Shown here in pieces: positions 38,550 through 48,156 of a DNA stretch of 64,000 bases (its first letter is position 1; each line of letters opens with the position of its first letter). Where the stretch lies: assembly GCA_016871855.1 (NCBI GenBank), contig VHBQ01000002.1:57836-121835 (forward strand), given 5' to 3'. Position numbers and translations under genes: made by a program. The stretch is from Gemmatimonadota bacterium (GTDB taxonomy: Bacteria > Gemmatimonadota > Gemmatimonadetes > Gemmatimonadales > Gemmatimonadaceae). The notes beneath the pieces were generated by a model. That model had not been told where the DNA came from. It searched no databases and saw nothing but the letters and a program-made list of their open reading frames with translations.

Positions 38550-40324
38550 TCGCCCTCCGTGCTCAATGCCTGCTCCGGCCGCACCCGCAAATAGTGCTCG
38601 ATGATCTTGGAGGCGATGCGCGCGGCCCGCGAGCCGTGGAGGCCGAACTCGAGCATCACCGCCACGACGATGCGGGCGTCATCCGCCGGCGCGAAGCCCA
38701 CGAACCAGGCGTGGTCGCGGTTCGGGTCGTGCGGGTTCTGCGCCGTGCCGGTCTTGCCCGCGAGCATCACCCCCCGCAGCTGCGAGGCCGCGGCCGTGCC
38801 GCGCTGCACCACGCCGGCCAGCGCCTTCTGCACGCCATCCAACTGCTCACTCTCGAGGCGGAACATCGGGACGTGCACGGCCTCGCCGCGGACGATGCGC
38901 GGCTGCGCCGCACGTCCATCCGTGGCCAGCGCCGAGTAGAAGCGCGCCATGTTCACCACGGTCTGGGAGTTCTCGCCCTGTCCGATGGCGAGATTCAGCG
39001 ACACGGCGTTGCTCCAGCCGCGCGCCCCGAACCGGCGGTTGTAGTACTCGACCGCCGGCGCGCTCGGAAACAGGGATCGCGTCTCCGATGGCAGATCGAT
39101 TCCCGAGCGCTCCCGCGCCCCCATCTCGATGCCGCCCGCGACGAGGCGCGAGAGCCCGATCTTGAGCCCGAGCTGATAGAAGTACACGTCGCAGGACACT
39201 TCGATCGCCTGCGCAAGCGTCACGTTGCCGTGCCCCTTCTTGTCCCAGCACTTGAACCGGCGGTTGCCGTACTGATATCCGCCCGCGCACGCCACCGGCA
39301 TGTGGTCGTCGAGGGCGACGAGGCCCTGTTCGATAGCCATCACGGCGGTCGCCAGCTTCCAGGTTGACGCGGGGGCGTACGTTCCCTTGATCGCCTTGTT
39401 GTACAGCGGGCGACGGCCGTCTTCGTTCAGGGCGCGCCAGTAGTCGGCGGGGATGCCGCCGATGAACCGGTTCGGGTCAAACGTGGGCGCCGAGTGCAAG
39501 GCAAGCACGGCGCCGGTCTTCGGCTCCATCGCCACCACGCCGCCGACCAGCGAGTCGCCGAAGATCTCCACGACGAACCGCTGGAGATCGAGGTCGATGT
39601 TGGTGTACAGGGGCGGCGCGGCCTCCGGCCGCAGATCCTGCCGCGCGCCCGCCTCGCGCACGACGCGCCCGCGCGCGTCCACCTCGACGAAGCGCGTCCC
39701 CTCCCGCCCGCGCAGCAGCGCCTCATACTGCCGCTCCAACCCGTCCTTGCCCACCTGCTGGCCGGCCTTGTATCCCGTGAACGTCGGGCTGGCCAGTTCA
39801 GCCTCGTTGATCTCGCCGGTGTAGCCGACGAACGCCGCCATCGCCGGCCCGTCGGGGTAGTAGCGCTTGGGCGAGCTCTGGATGATCAGCCCGGGGAACT
39901 CGACCCGATGCTCCTCGAGCACGGAGACCACGTCGAAGGACGCGTCGGGGAAGATCACGGCCGGGCGGTTCGGCGCGCGCCGGAACCGGCGCACCGCCTG
40001 GTTGACCTGCTCGGGCGAGAGCGGAATCGTGCCGGACAACCGCTGGAGCGCGGCGCGCAGTGAATCGACGCCCGGCGCAAGCAGCGACACCGAGTAGCCC
40101 GGGAGGTTTTCCGCGAGGATCAGTCCGTTGCGGTCGTAGATCACGCCACGCGGCGCCGGGAGCGGCACCTCGCGCAGGCGATTCTCCTCGGACTGCAGCG
40201 CGTACTGCGAATGCTGGAGCACCTGCGTGCGGAAGAACGACCCGGCCAGAAAGACGGTCGCGAGGAAGATCGCCGCGGAGGCGAGCCGCGCGCGCCGCTG
40301 GACGTCGTTCGGATGAAAGCTCAT
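38546..40324 (-). CDS. mrdA: Penicillin-binding protein 2
   Basis: Transpeptidase partner of RodA in lateral wall growth. The 592-residue protein has one N-terminal membrane anchor (about 15-32), a pedestal domain with LPAPRGVIYDRNG, and the catalytic domain. The acylated serine is Ser320 in the SxxK motif STWK (320-323). The second motif reads SCD (377-379) and the third is KTG (524-526). ATG 40324 overlaps the mreD stop. Confidence 0.95.
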   Translation of the reverse strand: MSFHPNDVQRRARLASAAIFLATVFLAGSFFRTQVLQHSQYALQSEENRLREVPLPAPRGVIYDRNGLILAENLPGYSVSLLAPGVDSLRAALQRLSGTIPLSPEQVNQAVRRFRRAPNRPAVIFPDASFDVVSVLEEHRVEFPGLIIQSSPKRYYPDGPAMAAFVGYTGEINEAELASPTFTGYKAGQQVGKDGLERQYEALLRGREGTRFVEVDARGRVVREAGARQDLRPEAAPPLYTNIDLDLQRFVVEIFGDSLVGGVVAMEPKTGAVLALHSAPTFDPNRFIGGIPADYWRALNEDGRRPLYNKAIKGTYAPASTWKLATAVMAIEQGLVALDDHMPVACAGGYQYGNRRFKCWDKKGHGNVTLAQAIEVSCDVYFYQLGLKIGLSRLVAGGIEMGARERSGIDLPSETRSLFPSAPAVEYYNRRFGARGWSNAVSLNLAIGQGENSQTVVNMARFYSALATDGRAAQPRIVRGEAVHVPMFRLESEQLDGVQKALAGVVQRGTAAASQLRGVMLAGKTGTAQNPHDPNRDHAWFVGFAPADDARIVVAVMLEFGLHGSRAARIASKIIEHYLRVRPEQALSTEGD

Positions 40325-40809
40325 CCCCGCGGCGCCCCCATCACGGGCCGCGCGGCCAGGAAGACACCGAGCCCCACGACAGCCGTCACCGCCGCGGCCA
40401 TCGGGGACCAGAGCAGCGCTTGCGCGAGGAACTCGCTCGCCCCAAGGCGCCGCTCCGCCGCCAGGTAGATGAGGTCACCCAGCCACTTGCCGAGGAAGAC
40501 GAAGATGGCGTTCAGCAGCAGGTTGTCGGCGAAGAACGCCGCCTTCAGCTTCGACGCGGTAAACGCGATCAGGCTGAACGCCAGCGCCCCCGCGCCGAAC
40601 GCGCCGGGCGTCAGCGCATCGGACGTGATCCCCACGGCGAACCCGACCAGCGCCGCCACGCCCGGGCGCGCGCGCACCGCCACCAGCAGCACCGCGATCG
40701 CCAGGAAGTCGATCGACGCGCGCCAATCGAGCACCGGGCGCAGCGTGTAGTGCAGCACGACGAGCGCGACGAAAAGCAGCGCGAACCAAAGCCCACGAGC
40801 CGCATTCAT
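40321..40809 (-). CDS. mreD: Rod-shape protein MreD
   Basis: A 162-residue inner-membrane protein with about five to six hydrophobic segments, part of the MreBCD-RodA-PBP2 complex. MreD is poorly conserved; the assignment rests on size, topology (FALLFVALVVLHYTLRPVLDW, ALVGFAVGITSDALTPGAFG) and position. ATG 40809 overlaps the mreC stop (ATGA), and its own stop overlaps mrdA. Confidence 0.88.
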   Translation of the reverse strand: MNAARGLWFALLFVALVVLHYTLRPVLDWRASIDFLAIAVLLVAVRARPGVAALVGFAVGITSDALTPGAFGAGALAFSLIAFTASKLKAAFFADNLLLNAIFVFLGKWLGDLIYLAAERRLGASEFLAQALLWSPMAAAVTAVVGLGVFLAARPVMGAPRG

Positions 40810-41795
40810 GGCCGGCCCTCCGGCGGCACCGCGGAATCCGGGCGCGGCTGCAGGGCCTGCAGCGAGTCGAGGCGCTTGCGCTCCGCTGTCGCCAACGAGT
40901 CGGCGCGGCGCCGCGCGAGCGAGTCGCCCGCCGACACCACGAGCCGCAGCGCGCTGTCCACCGCCGTCTGCCACGCCGTCGCGACGCCCTCCTTCGACCG
41001 CCGCGGCTGCAGCACCATCACCGACGTCGCGTCGGCCGGGCGCACGGCGGGACGCAGCAGGTAGCTGCGCGCCCAACCCTCCGCCGTGTTGATCTCGCTG
41101 AGCACCGTCCCCACCGGGATGCCACGGGGATACACCCCGCCGAGTCCCGCGCTCACGATCAGCGTCCCGGGCCGCAGCGCACTGCGGAACGCCACGCCGC
41201 GCAGCTCGAGCAGGAAGCGCGTCGCCCCCGAGCCCAGGTGCGGGTAGACGATGCCGAAGGACGAGCCGTCCGCCGACATCGCGCTCACACGAAAGTCCGG
41301 GTGCGGCCCGACGATCGCGACGGACGACCGCGCATCAACCCGCTCGATCATCCCCACAAGACCGTCGGGCGCGACCACCGCGCTGAACGGCTCGACGCCC
41401 TCGTCGCGTCCGACGGTCAGCGTCATCGTGTAGTCATCCCCCAGGCCGCGACCGTGCAGCGCCTCGGCCGGCACGAAGCCCCACTTGAGCGCCGCGCCCA
41501 GCCCGAGCAGGCGCCGCAGCCGCTCGTTCTCAGCGGCGACGACGTCTGCCTGCGAGGCCTCGAGGCGCACGCTGTCGGCGACCCGCACGGCCGCATCGTA
41601 GGCCAGCACTGCCCGCCGCGACACCTCGGCGCGCTCCTGCAGCGCGGCGAGCGGCACCACTACCGTCCCGCGCAGCGCACTGGCCACCGTCGACCGTGGC
41701 TCCGGAGGCAGGACGAGCGCGGTCAGGGACAGCAGCACGCAGGCGACGAGCATCGCCTGGTCTATCCGCGAGGAGGAGCGTGCCGGGCGCGGCAC
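40806..41795 (-). CDS. mreC: Rod-shape-determining protein MreC
   Basis: Periplasmic scaffold of the elongasome, 329 residues. One membrane helix (about 13-32) is followed by a short coiled coil (about 70-100) and the beta-domain core (PDGLVGMIERVD, GIVYPHLGSG, LIVSAGLGGVYPRGIPVG). The C-terminal ~70 residues are an Arg/Ala/Asp-rich extension beyond the core. The start is GTG 41795, 6 bases after mreB. Confidence 0.92.
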   Translation of the reverse strand: MPRPARSSSRIDQAMLVACVLLSLTALVLPPEPRSTVASALRGTVVVPLAALQERAEVSRRAVLAYDAAVRVADSVRLEASQADVVAAENERLRRLLGLGAALKWGFVPAEALHGRGLGDDYTMTLTVGRDEGVEPFSAVVAPDGLVGMIERVDARSSVAIVGPHPDFRVSAMSADGSSFGIVYPHLGSGATRFLLELRGVAFRSALRPGTLIVSAGLGGVYPRGIPVGTVLSEINTAEGWARSYLLRPAVRPADATSVMVLQPRRSKEGVATAWQTAVDSALRLVVSAGDSLARRRADSLATAERKRLDSLQALQPRPDSAVPPEGRP

Positions 41796-41801
41796 CGTGG
41801 G

Positions 41802-42845
41802 CTACGTCGAGAGGACCGACCAGTACTTCTCTTCGTCGTCGAGGATGCGCCCCGTGCCGCGCACCACGCACGTCAGCGGGTCCTCGTCGACATGGATCGG
41901 CAGGCCGGTCTCCTGCGTGAGCAGCACGTCGAGGCCGCGGATGAGCGCCCCGCCGCCCGTCATCACGATGCCGCGGTCCACAATGTCGCTGGCCAGTTCC
42001 GGCGGCGTGATCTCGAGCGCGCGCCGCACGGCGTCCACGATCTGCTGGATCGGCTGCTGCATCGCGTCGCGGATCTCCGCGCTGTGGACGCGCACCGTCT
42101 TCGGGATCCCCGACACGAGGTCGCGCCCCTTCACTTCCATCTCGCGCTCCTCGCCCATCGGAGCCGCCGACCCCACCTGGATCTTGATCATCTCCGCCGT
42201 CGGCTCGCCGATCAGCAGGTTGTAGACCGAGCGCATGAACTGCACGATGCTCGTGTCGATCTCGTCACCGCCGGTGCGGATGGACGTGTCGCTCACGATG
42301 CCGCTCAACGCGATGACCGCGATCTCCGTCGTGCCGCCGCCGATGTCAATCACCATGTTGCCCGTCGGCGTCTCCACCGGCAGACCCACGCCGATCGCCG
42401 CGGCCATCGGCTCGGCGACCATGAACACTTCCTTCGCGCCCGCGCCGAGCGCCGAGTCGCGCACCGCGCGCTTCTCCACCTCGGTGATGCCCGAGGGCAC
42501 GCAGACGATCACGCGTGGCTTCACGCGGAAGACGTGCTTCTCGATGATCAGCTCGAGGAAGTAGCGCAGCATCTTCTCGGTGACGTCGAAGTCGGCGATC
42601 ACGCCGTCCTTCATCGGGCGCACCGCGGTGATCCCCTCGGGCGTGCGCCCGAGCATGCGCTTCGCCTCAAGTCCCACGCCCTTGATCTTCTTCGTCTCGC
42701 GATCCATCGCGACCACGGACGGCTCGTTGAGGACGATGCCCTCGCCCTTCACGTACACGAGCGTGTTCGCCGTGCCGAGGTCAACGGCGATGGCGTTGGC
42801 GGGAAAGAGCGAACCGGAGCTGAGGAACGGAAGATTCCAGCGCAT
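41802..42845 (-). CDS. mreB: Rod-shape-determining protein MreB
   Basis: Actin-like ATPase that positions the elongation machinery. The 347 residues have phosphate loop 1 AVDLGTANTLVYVKG, the phosphate 2 motif MVIDIGGGTTEIAVI, and the adenosine motif VMTGGGALIRGLDVLL. It is the first gene of mreB-mreC-mreD-mrdA-rodA, so the cell is expected to be rod-shaped or to elongate. Confidence 0.97.
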   Translation of the reverse strand: MRWNLPFLSSGSLFPANAIAVDLGTANTLVYVKGEGIVLNEPSVVAMDRETKKIKGVGLEAKRMLGRTPEGITAVRPMKDGVIADFDVTEKMLRYFLELIIEKHVFRVKPRVIVCVPSGITEVEKRAVRDSALGAGAKEVFMVAEPMAAAIGVGLPVETPTGNMVIDIGGGTTEIAVIALSGIVSDTSIRTGGDEIDTSIVQFMRSVYNLLIGEPTAEMIKIQVGSAAPMGEEREMEVKGRDLVSGIPKTVRVHSAEIRDAMQQPIQQIVDAVRRALEITPPELASDIVDRGIVMTGGGALIRGLDVLLTQETGLPIHVDEDPLTCVVRGTGRILDDEEKYWSVLST

Positions 42846-42894
42846 CGAAGCTCACGCGCGACCGCGGCAAGCGCGGCCGGCTGGGGGCGACAAC

Positions 42895-42923
42895 TATATA
42901 GGGCGGCGGACCGAAGAAAGTTA
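42895..42923 (-). promoter_or_regulatory. mreB operon promoter
   Basis: TAACTT (42923-42918), 17 bases, TATATA (42900-42895) on the minus strand. This gives a leader of roughly 40 bases before the mreB ATG. The -35 is weak, the -10 good. Confidence 0.5.
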
Positions 42924-43000
42924 GGCGCCGTGTAGGAGGGCGACAAGTCGCGCCTCCTCCCCGCGCCCCGCCGCCCGCCCCCGCGCACCCGAAATGCACC

Positions 43001-43031
43001 AGAGGGCCCGGCGCCCCGCGCCGGACCCTCT
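43001..43031. terminator. Hairpin downstream of ald
   Basis: AGAGGG-C-CCGGCGC, CCC loop, GCGCCGG-A-CCCTCT: a 13-bp stem with one mismatch. It lies beyond the ald stop and its short tandem array, and probably ends ald transcription. Confidence 0.65.
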
Positions 43032-43034
43032 GTT

Positions 43035-43076
43035 GTTTCTGTCGTTCTCTGTCGTTCTCTGTCGTTCTCTGTCTCT
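43035..43076. repeat. Tandem GTCGTTCTCT array (10-bp unit)
   Basis: Three perfect 10-base units at 43041-43070 with partial units on both sides. The array overlaps the ald stop codon (43077-43075) and leads into the terminator hairpin. Confidence 0.85.
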
Positions 43077-44187
43077 AGAGGAATTTCTCCGGCGACACAT
43101 ACTCCATCCCGAACGCTTCCGCCACGCCCTTGTACGTCACCTTGCCGTCAATGGCGTTCAGGCCCAGCAGCAGCGCGCGGTCGTCCTTGCACGCCTGCTT
43201 CCACCCCTTGTTCGCCAGCGTCAGCGCGTAGGGGAGCGTCGCATTGGTGAGCGCCAGCGTCGAGGTGCGCGGTACGCCGCCCGGCATGTTGGCCACGCCG
43301 TAGTGGATCACGTCGTCCACCACGTAGACCGGATCCTGGTGCGTCGTCGCCTTGATCGTCTCCACGCAGCCGCCCTGGTCGATGGCGACGTCCACGATCA
43401 CGGAGCCCTTCTTCATGAGCTTCAGGTCCTCGCGCCGAATCAGCTTCGGGGCCTTGGCGCCGGGGATCAGCACGCCACCGACCACCAGGTCGGCCGTCGA
43501 GATCGCCTCGAGGATGTTGTGCCGGTTGCTGTGGATCAGCGTCACGTTCGCCGGCATGACGTCGCTCAGGTAGCGCAGGCGCGGCAGCGACAGGTCGAGG
43601 ATCGTCACGTGCGCCCCCATCCCCGCCGCCATCTTCGCCGCGTTGATGCCGACGATGCCGCCGCCGAGCACCACCACGTGGGCGGGCGAAACGCCGGGGA
43701 CGCCGCCGAGCAACAGGCCGCGGCCGCCGTAGAGCTTCTCCAGGTACTTCGCCCCTTCCTGCGTCGCCATCCGGCCAGCGACCTCGGACATCGGAGTGAG
43801 CAGCGGCAGCTCGCCGTTGGGCAGCTCCACCGTCTCGTACGCGATGCAGGTTGCCCCGGACTTGAGGTGCGCCTTGGTCAGCTCCTCATCCGCCGCGAAA
43901 TGGAAATAGGTGAAGATCGTCTGCCCCTTCTTCATCCGCGGCCACTCGACCGCGATGGGCTCCTTCACCTTGATGATCATCTCGGCTTCCTTCCACACCT
44001 CGTCCGCGGTGTTGAGGATCTTCGCGCCCACAGCGACGTACTGCTCGTCGCTGAAGCCGCTCCCCTCACCGCCCGTCTTCTCGACGAAGACGGTGTGGCC
44101 CGCCGACACCAGCGCTTCAACGCCAGCCGGGACGCAAGCGATTCTGTTTTCGTTCGTCTTGATTTCCTTTGGGATGCCGATGCGCAT
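43075..44187 (-). CDS. ald: Alanine dehydrogenase
   Basis: NAD-dependent oxidation of L-alanine to pyruvate and ammonia, and the reverse. The 370-residue protein starts [16 protein letters not shown]. It has [15 protein letters not shown], the Rossmann motif [17 protein letters not shown] and [12 protein letters not shown]. The start is ATG 44187; the in-frame ATG at 44223 precedes the conserved N-terminus. An extended -10 (TGGTAGAAT near 44238-44230) may be its promoter. It stands alone. Confidence 0.95.
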   Translation of the reverse strand: MRIGIPKEIKTNENRIACVPAGVEALVSAGHTVFVEKTGGEGSGFSDEQYVAVGAKILNTADEVWKEAEMIIKVKEPIAVEWPRMKKGQTIFTYFHFAADEELTKAHLKSGATCIAYETVELPNGELPLLTPMSEVAGRMATQEGAKYLEKLYGGRGLLLGGVPGVSPAHVVVLGGGIVGINAAKMAAGMGAHVTILDLSLPRLRYLSDVMPANVTLIHSNRHNILEAISTADLVVGGVLIPGAKAPKLIRREDLKLMKKGSVIVDVAIDQGGCVETIKATTHQDPVYVVDDVIHYGVANMPGGVPRTSTLALTNATLPYALTLANKGWKQACKDDRALLLGLNAIDGKVTYKGVAEAFGMEYVSPEKFL

Positions 44188-44229
44188 AGTATGATCGCGA
44201 GTTGAAAGGTCTAGGTAATGCAACGCTTA

Positions 44230-44238
44230 ATTCTACCA
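44230..44238 (-). promoter_or_regulatory. Possible extended -10 of the ald promoter
   Basis: TGGTAGAAT on the minus strand fits TGn-TATAAT with a poor -35 in front. It would give a leader of about 35-40 bases before the ald ATG. Confidence 0.35.
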
Positions 44239-44328
44239 CAGGACCCGGAAAGCCGGACACTCGTTTTTCCCCTAGGCGGAGTCAGGCAAACTCCCGTGGG
44301 CCGTTCAGTGCGTGGCGCGGTTGCCTCT

Positions 44329-44389
44329 CGTCGCCCGTAGCCCGTCGCCCGTCACCTATCGCCCGTCTCCCGTCTCCCGTCTCCCGTCT
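44329..44389. repeat. CCCGTCT/CCCGTCG short-word array
   Basis: About eight 7-base words of the form (T/G)CCCGT(C/A) follow one another immediately beyond the stop codon of the M16 protease (44396-44394). It resembles the other word arrays in period but uses a different word. Confidence 0.8.
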
Positions 44390-44393
44390 GCCC

Positions 44394-45668
44394 CTACGCC
44401 CCCGGCCCCAGGCTCACCACCGTCTGCCCGTCCGGATGGAAGAAATCCGTGCACACCGCGCGCACGTCGTCGGCGTGGATGCCGTCGATGCTGCGCAGCA
44501 CGTCGTCCAGCGGACGGAACGGCTCGTGGTAGAGCTCCACTGACGCCAGGCGGTACATCCGGGCGGCCGGGCTCTCCAGCCCCAGCGTGATCTGGCCCTT
44601 CAGTTGCTGCCGCCCCTGGGCCAGCTCGCGTTCGGGAATTCCCTCGTCCACCACGCGGCGCAGCTCCGCCTGCACGGCATCGAGGGCCGCCGCGCGGCGC
44701 TCCGGCGCGGTCCCGACATAGACGCCGTGGGCGCCGGAGTGCGAGTGGAAGCTCTGGAACGTGTACACGCTGTACGCGAGTCCAAGCTCCTCGCGGACCT
44801 TCTGGAACAGACGAGAGCTCATGCCGCCGCCCAGCAGCGTGTCGACGAGCATCAGCGCGTACCGGCGCTCGTCCCGGTGCGGCACCGTCGCCGATCCGAG
44901 CACCACGTGGCACTGCGCCCCGTCGCGGGCCACGTGCTTTCGCCGCGCCGGTTGAGGGCAGGCCGGCGGCTCGTGGAGCGGCGTGCCGTCACCGCCTGGC
45001 AGGTCGGCCCAACCGGCGTCGGACAGCACCTCGAGCAGGTGCTCGTGCGTCACGTTGCCCGCCGCTGACACCACCACGTGCGGCGGATGATACGCCCGCG
45101 CGTGCAGCGCACGCACGTCGTCGAGCCGCATCCCCCCCACCGTGTCGCGCGTGCCGAGGATGGAGTATCCCAGCGGGTGCGTCCCCCACAGCGCCTCATT
45201 GTGCAGCTCGAAGACCAGGTCGTCGGGGGTGTCCTCCACCATCGAGATCTCCTCGAGCACCACCTGCCGCTCGAGCCGCAGATCTTCCTCGCGCAGCAAC
45301 GGCCGGAACATCAGGTCGAACATCACGTCGGCTGCGACACTCAGGTGCTCGTCGAGCACCCGCGCCTGGAACGACGTGTGCTCGCGCGAGGTGTACGCAT
45401 CGAGCGACCCGCCCAAGGATTCGAGCGACAGCGCGATGTCGTGCGCGCTGCGGCGTTCCGTCCCCTTGAAGACGAGGTGCTCCAGCAGGTGGGAGACGCC
45501 CATCACCGCCGGCGCCTCGTGCACCGACGCGGCACGCACCCACGCGCCCAGCGCCACAGAGCGCACCCCCGGATAGAACTCCGAGAGCACCGTCAGGCCG
45601 TTCGGCAGCACGGTGCGCTGCACGCCGGCGCCGGATCGCGCGGAGGGGACTACAGGGGTCGCCGTCAT
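44394..45668 (-). CDS. M16 family zinc metalloprotease (mitochondrial-processing-peptidase-like)
   Basis: A 424-residue pitrilysin-family peptidase. The inverted zinc motif HLLEH is His60-Glu63-His64 in GVSHLLEHLVFKGT, with the third ligand expected in VVLEEISMVEDTPDD about 75 residues on. The second, non-catalytic half contains LLGGGMSSRLFQKVREELGLAYSV. It is probably cytoplasmic because no signal peptide is seen. pnp is upstream across a word array. In many bacteria such a gene sits next to pnp, which supports the call. Confidence 0.92.
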   Translation of the reverse strand: MTATPVVPSARSGAGVQRTVLPNGLTVLSEFYPGVRSVALGAWVRAASVHEAPAVMGVSHLLEHLVFKGTERRSAHDIALSLESLGGSLDAYTSREHTSFQARVLDEHLSVAADVMFDLMFRPLLREEDLRLERQVVLEEISMVEDTPDDLVFELHNEALWGTHPLGYSILGTRDTVGGMRLDDVRALHARAYHPPHVVVSAAGNVTHEHLLEVLSDAGWADLPGGDGTPLHEPPACPQPARRKHVARDGAQCHVVLGSATVPHRDERRYALMLVDTLLGGGMSSRLFQKVREELGLAYSVYTFQSFHSHSGAHGVYVGTAPERRAAALDAVQAELRRVVDEGIPERELAQGRQQLKGQITLGLESPAARMYRLASVELYHEPFRPLDDVLRSIDGIHADDVRAVCTDFFHPDGQTVVSLGPGA

Positions 45669-45721
45669 CGCGGCAAATCAACGGCGTGGTACAAGCCCCC
45701 GCAACCCGAATGCACCATTGT

Positions 45722-45767
45722 TCCACCGTCCACCGTCCGCCGTCCACCGTCCACCGTCCACCGTCTA
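45722..45767. repeat. ACCGTCC short-word array, copy D
   Basis: Seven consecutive CCACCGTC/CGCCGTC words lie between the pnp terminator and the start of the M16 gene. Same family as at 22588, 30221 and 55910. Confidence 0.85.
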
Positions 45768-45778
45768 TCAACGACAAA

Positions 45779-45801
45779 GGGGACGGCTCATCGCCGTCCC
45801 C
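45779..45801 (-). terminator. Terminator of pnp
   Basis: A 9-bp stem (GGGGACGGC / GCCGTCCCC) with a 5-base loop; on the minus strand it is followed by TTTG. It lies 30 bases after the pnp stop. Confidence 0.8.
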
Positions 45802-45830
45802 CTCACCTGCCTCGTCCCGCGTCCGCTGGC

Positions 45831-48086
45831 CTACTTCCGCGGCCCGCGTCCGCGTCCGCCACGGCCGCCGCGGTGCTCCCCGCCCTCACGCGGCTTGTGC
45901 TCGCGCTTCGGCTCGGACTCGCCTTCGGCCGGCGCCGCAGCCGGCGCCGCGTACGCGTCGCCCTCGGCCGTCGGTGCGGCCGGCGCCGCCGCGTCCGCGC
46001 CCGGCTTCGGAATCAGGGCCTTCATGGAGAGGCGCAGGCGGCCGCGCTCGTCGCGCTCCACCAGCTTCACCGTCACCACTTCCCCCTTCTTCACCACGTC
46101 CTCGGGCTTCTCGACGCGCGTGTGGCGCATCTCCGACACGTGGAGCAGCGCTTCCGTCCCGGGCATGATCTCGATGAAGGCGCCGAACGCCGTCACGCTC
46201 TTCACCGTGCCCTGGTACGTCAGGCCCACTTCCGGCTCCGCCGTGATCGCCGCCACCATCTGGCGCGCACGCTCCATGGACTCGCCGCCCACCGCGGCGA
46301 TCGTCACCAGACCCGTGTCGTCGACCGTCACCTCGGCGCCAGTCTCGTCCTGGATGCCGCGAATGGTCTTCCCCTTCGGGCCAATCAGGTCGCCGATCTT
46401 CTCGGGGTTGATGTGCATCGTCACGATGCGCGGCGCCCACGGGCTCAGCTCGGCGCGCGGCGCGTCGATGGCCTTGCCCATCTCGCCCAGAATGTGCAGG
46501 CGCCCCTGCTTGGCCTGCGCCAGCGCCTCGGCCATGATCTTGAGGTCGAGCCCCTGGATCTTGATGTCCATCTGGATGGAGGTGATGCCATCCTTCGTGC
46601 CGGCCACCTTGAAGTCCATGTCGCCGAGGTGGTCCTCGGTGCCCAGGATGTCGGTCAGCACGGCGTACTTCTTCCCTTCCTTGATGAGCCCCATCGCCAC
46701 GCCGGCGACGGCGCCCTTGAGCGGGATGCCCGCGTCGAAGCAGGCCAGCGAACCGCCGCAGACCGTGGCCATCGAGGACGAGCCGTTCGACTCCAGCACG
46801 TCCGACACGATGCGAATCGTGTACGGGAACTCCGCGAAGTCGGGGAGCACGCCCTGCACCGCGCGCTCGGCCAGGTTGCCGTGGCCAATCTCGCGGCGGC
46901 TGGTGCCGCGCATCGGGCGCACCTCACCCGTCGAGAAGGGCGGGAAGTTGTAGTGCAGCATGAACGCCTTGGTGGTCTCCTTGGCGTCGTCGATGGAGTC
47001 CATCCGCTGCACATCGTTGGCCGTGCCGAGCGTCGCGGTGACGAGCGCCTGCGTCTGGCCGCGCGTGAACAGCGCCGACCCATGGGCGCGCGGGAGGACG
47101 CTCGTGTCGATGCTGATCGGGCGCACCTCGGTGGGCTTGCGCCCGTCCACGCGGAGCCCCGTGTCGAGCACCTGCGCGCGCAGCGCGTTGTACTCGAGGT
47201 CGCCGAGCACGCTGCCCACGAACGGCACCTGCTCCGGCGCGAGCGTCGCGGTCAACTCGGCCTTCACGGCGTCCTTCACCGCTTCGACCGCCTGAATGCG
47301 CGTGTGCTTCTCCTTCTGGTTGATCGCCGCCTCGATGCGGTCCTTGGCGGCCTTCGTCACCGCCGCGGCCACCTCGGCCGGCGTCTCGCTCTTGTCCCAC
47401 GCCATCTTCTCGACGGTCAGCTTGCCGAGCAGCTCTTCCTGCATCGCGATGAGCTCGCGAATGCCGCCCTGCGCGATGCCGAGCCCCTTCACCACGTCAT
47501 CCTCGCTGATCTCCAGCGCGCCGCCCTCGACCATCATGATCGAGTCCTGCGAGCCCGCGACGACGAGGTCCATGTCCGAGAACTCGAGCGCCTGGAACGT
47601 CGGGTTGACAACCCACTTCCCCTCGACGCGGCCGACGCGGACGCCGGCAATCGGGCCGGCCCACGGAATGCGGCTCGCGCTGAGCGCGAAGCTCGTCGCG
47701 AGGAGGCCCAGCACGTCGGCGTCATTCTCCTGGTCGGCGGAGATGACGTAGACGAAGACCTGCACCTCGTTCTGGAAGCCTTCCGGGAAGAGCGGGCGGA
47801 TGGAGCGGTCGATGATGCGCGCCGAGAGGATCTCCTCGTCGCGCGGACGCCCCTCGCGCTTGATGAAGCCGCCCGGAATCTTGCCGGCGGCGGCGGTCCG
47901 CTCGCGGTATTCGACGGTGAGCGGGAAGAACGGGAGCGTGCTCTTCTTGTCGCTCACGGTGACGGCGGCGAGGACCATCGTCTCGCCGAACTGGACGAGC
48001 GCGGAGCCGGCGGCCTGCTTGGCCATCCGTCCGGTCTCGAGGACGAGCTGACGGCCGGCGAAGGTCCGCTCAATGCGATGCATCAT
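45831..48086 (-). CDS. pnp: Polynucleotide phosphorylase
   Basis: 3'-5' exoribonuclease and RNA-decay component. The 751 residues have RNase PH domain 1 (about 10-145), an alpha-helical linker, and catalytic RNase PH domain 2 (about 315-550). Domain 2 carries MRGTSRREIGHGNLAERA, and TDILGTEDHLGDMDFKVAGT is the family signature. A KH domain (IGPKGKTIRGIQDETG) and an S1 domain (YQGTVKSVTAFGAFIEIMPG) follow. The tail beyond about 690 is Ala/Pro then Arg/Gly-rich (GGRGGRGRG). It starts at ATG 48086 or the adjacent ATG 48083. It follows rpsO. Confidence 0.97.
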   Translation of the reverse strand: MMHRIERTFAGRQLVLETGRMAKQAAGSALVQFGETMVLAAVTVSDKKSTLPFFPLTVEYRERTAAAGKIPGGFIKREGRPRDEEILSARIIDRSIRPLFPEGFQNEVQVFVYVISADQENDADVLGLLATSFALSASRIPWAGPIAGVRVGRVEGKWVVNPTFQALEFSDMDLVVAGSQDSIMMVEGGALEISEDDVVKGLGIAQGGIRELIAMQEELLGKLTVEKMAWDKSETPAEVAAAVTKAAKDRIEAAINQKEKHTRIQAVEAVKDAVKAELTATLAPEQVPFVGSVLGDLEYNALRAQVLDTGLRVDGRKPTEVRPISIDTSVLPRAHGSALFTRGQTQALVTATLGTANDVQRMDSIDDAKETTKAFMLHYNFPPFSTGEVRPMRGTSRREIGHGNLAERAVQGVLPDFAEFPYTIRIVSDVLESNGSSSMATVCGGSLACFDAGIPLKGAVAGVAMGLIKEGKKYAVLTDILGTEDHLGDMDFKVAGTKDGITSIQMDIKIQGLDLKIMAEALAQAKQGRLHILGEMGKAIDAPRAELSPWAPRIVTMHINPEKIGDLIGPKGKTIRGIQDETGAEVTVDDTGLVTIAAVGGESMERARQMVAAITAEPEVGLTYQGTVKSVTAFGAFIEIMPGTEALLHVSEMRHTRVEKPEDVVKKGEVVTVKLVERDERGRLRLSMKALIPKPGADAAAPAAPTAEGDAYAAPAAAPAEGESEPKREHKPREGGEHRGGRGGRGRGPRK

Positions 48087-48114
48087 GTGTGGTGTGTTCC
48101 GGTAGAACGCAAAA

Positions 48115-48141
48115 CGCGCGGGCTGCTTGAGCGCCCGCGCG
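48115..48141 (-). terminator. Terminator/attenuator between rpsO and pnp
   Basis: On the minus strand a 9-bp GC stem (CGCGCGGGC / GCCCGCGCG) with a 9-base loop is followed directly by TTTT. It has the form of a rho-independent terminator between rpsO and pnp. It would lower pnp expression from the rpsO promoter. Confidence 0.75.
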
Positions 48142-48156
48142 ATGCGTTGCGTGGTT

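Noticed and set aside
43001-43076. GTCGTTCTCT tandem units as protein-binding iterons or an origin
   Set aside because: Only three perfect units, located at the ald stop codon and terminator, with no DnaA boxes or partition genes nearby.
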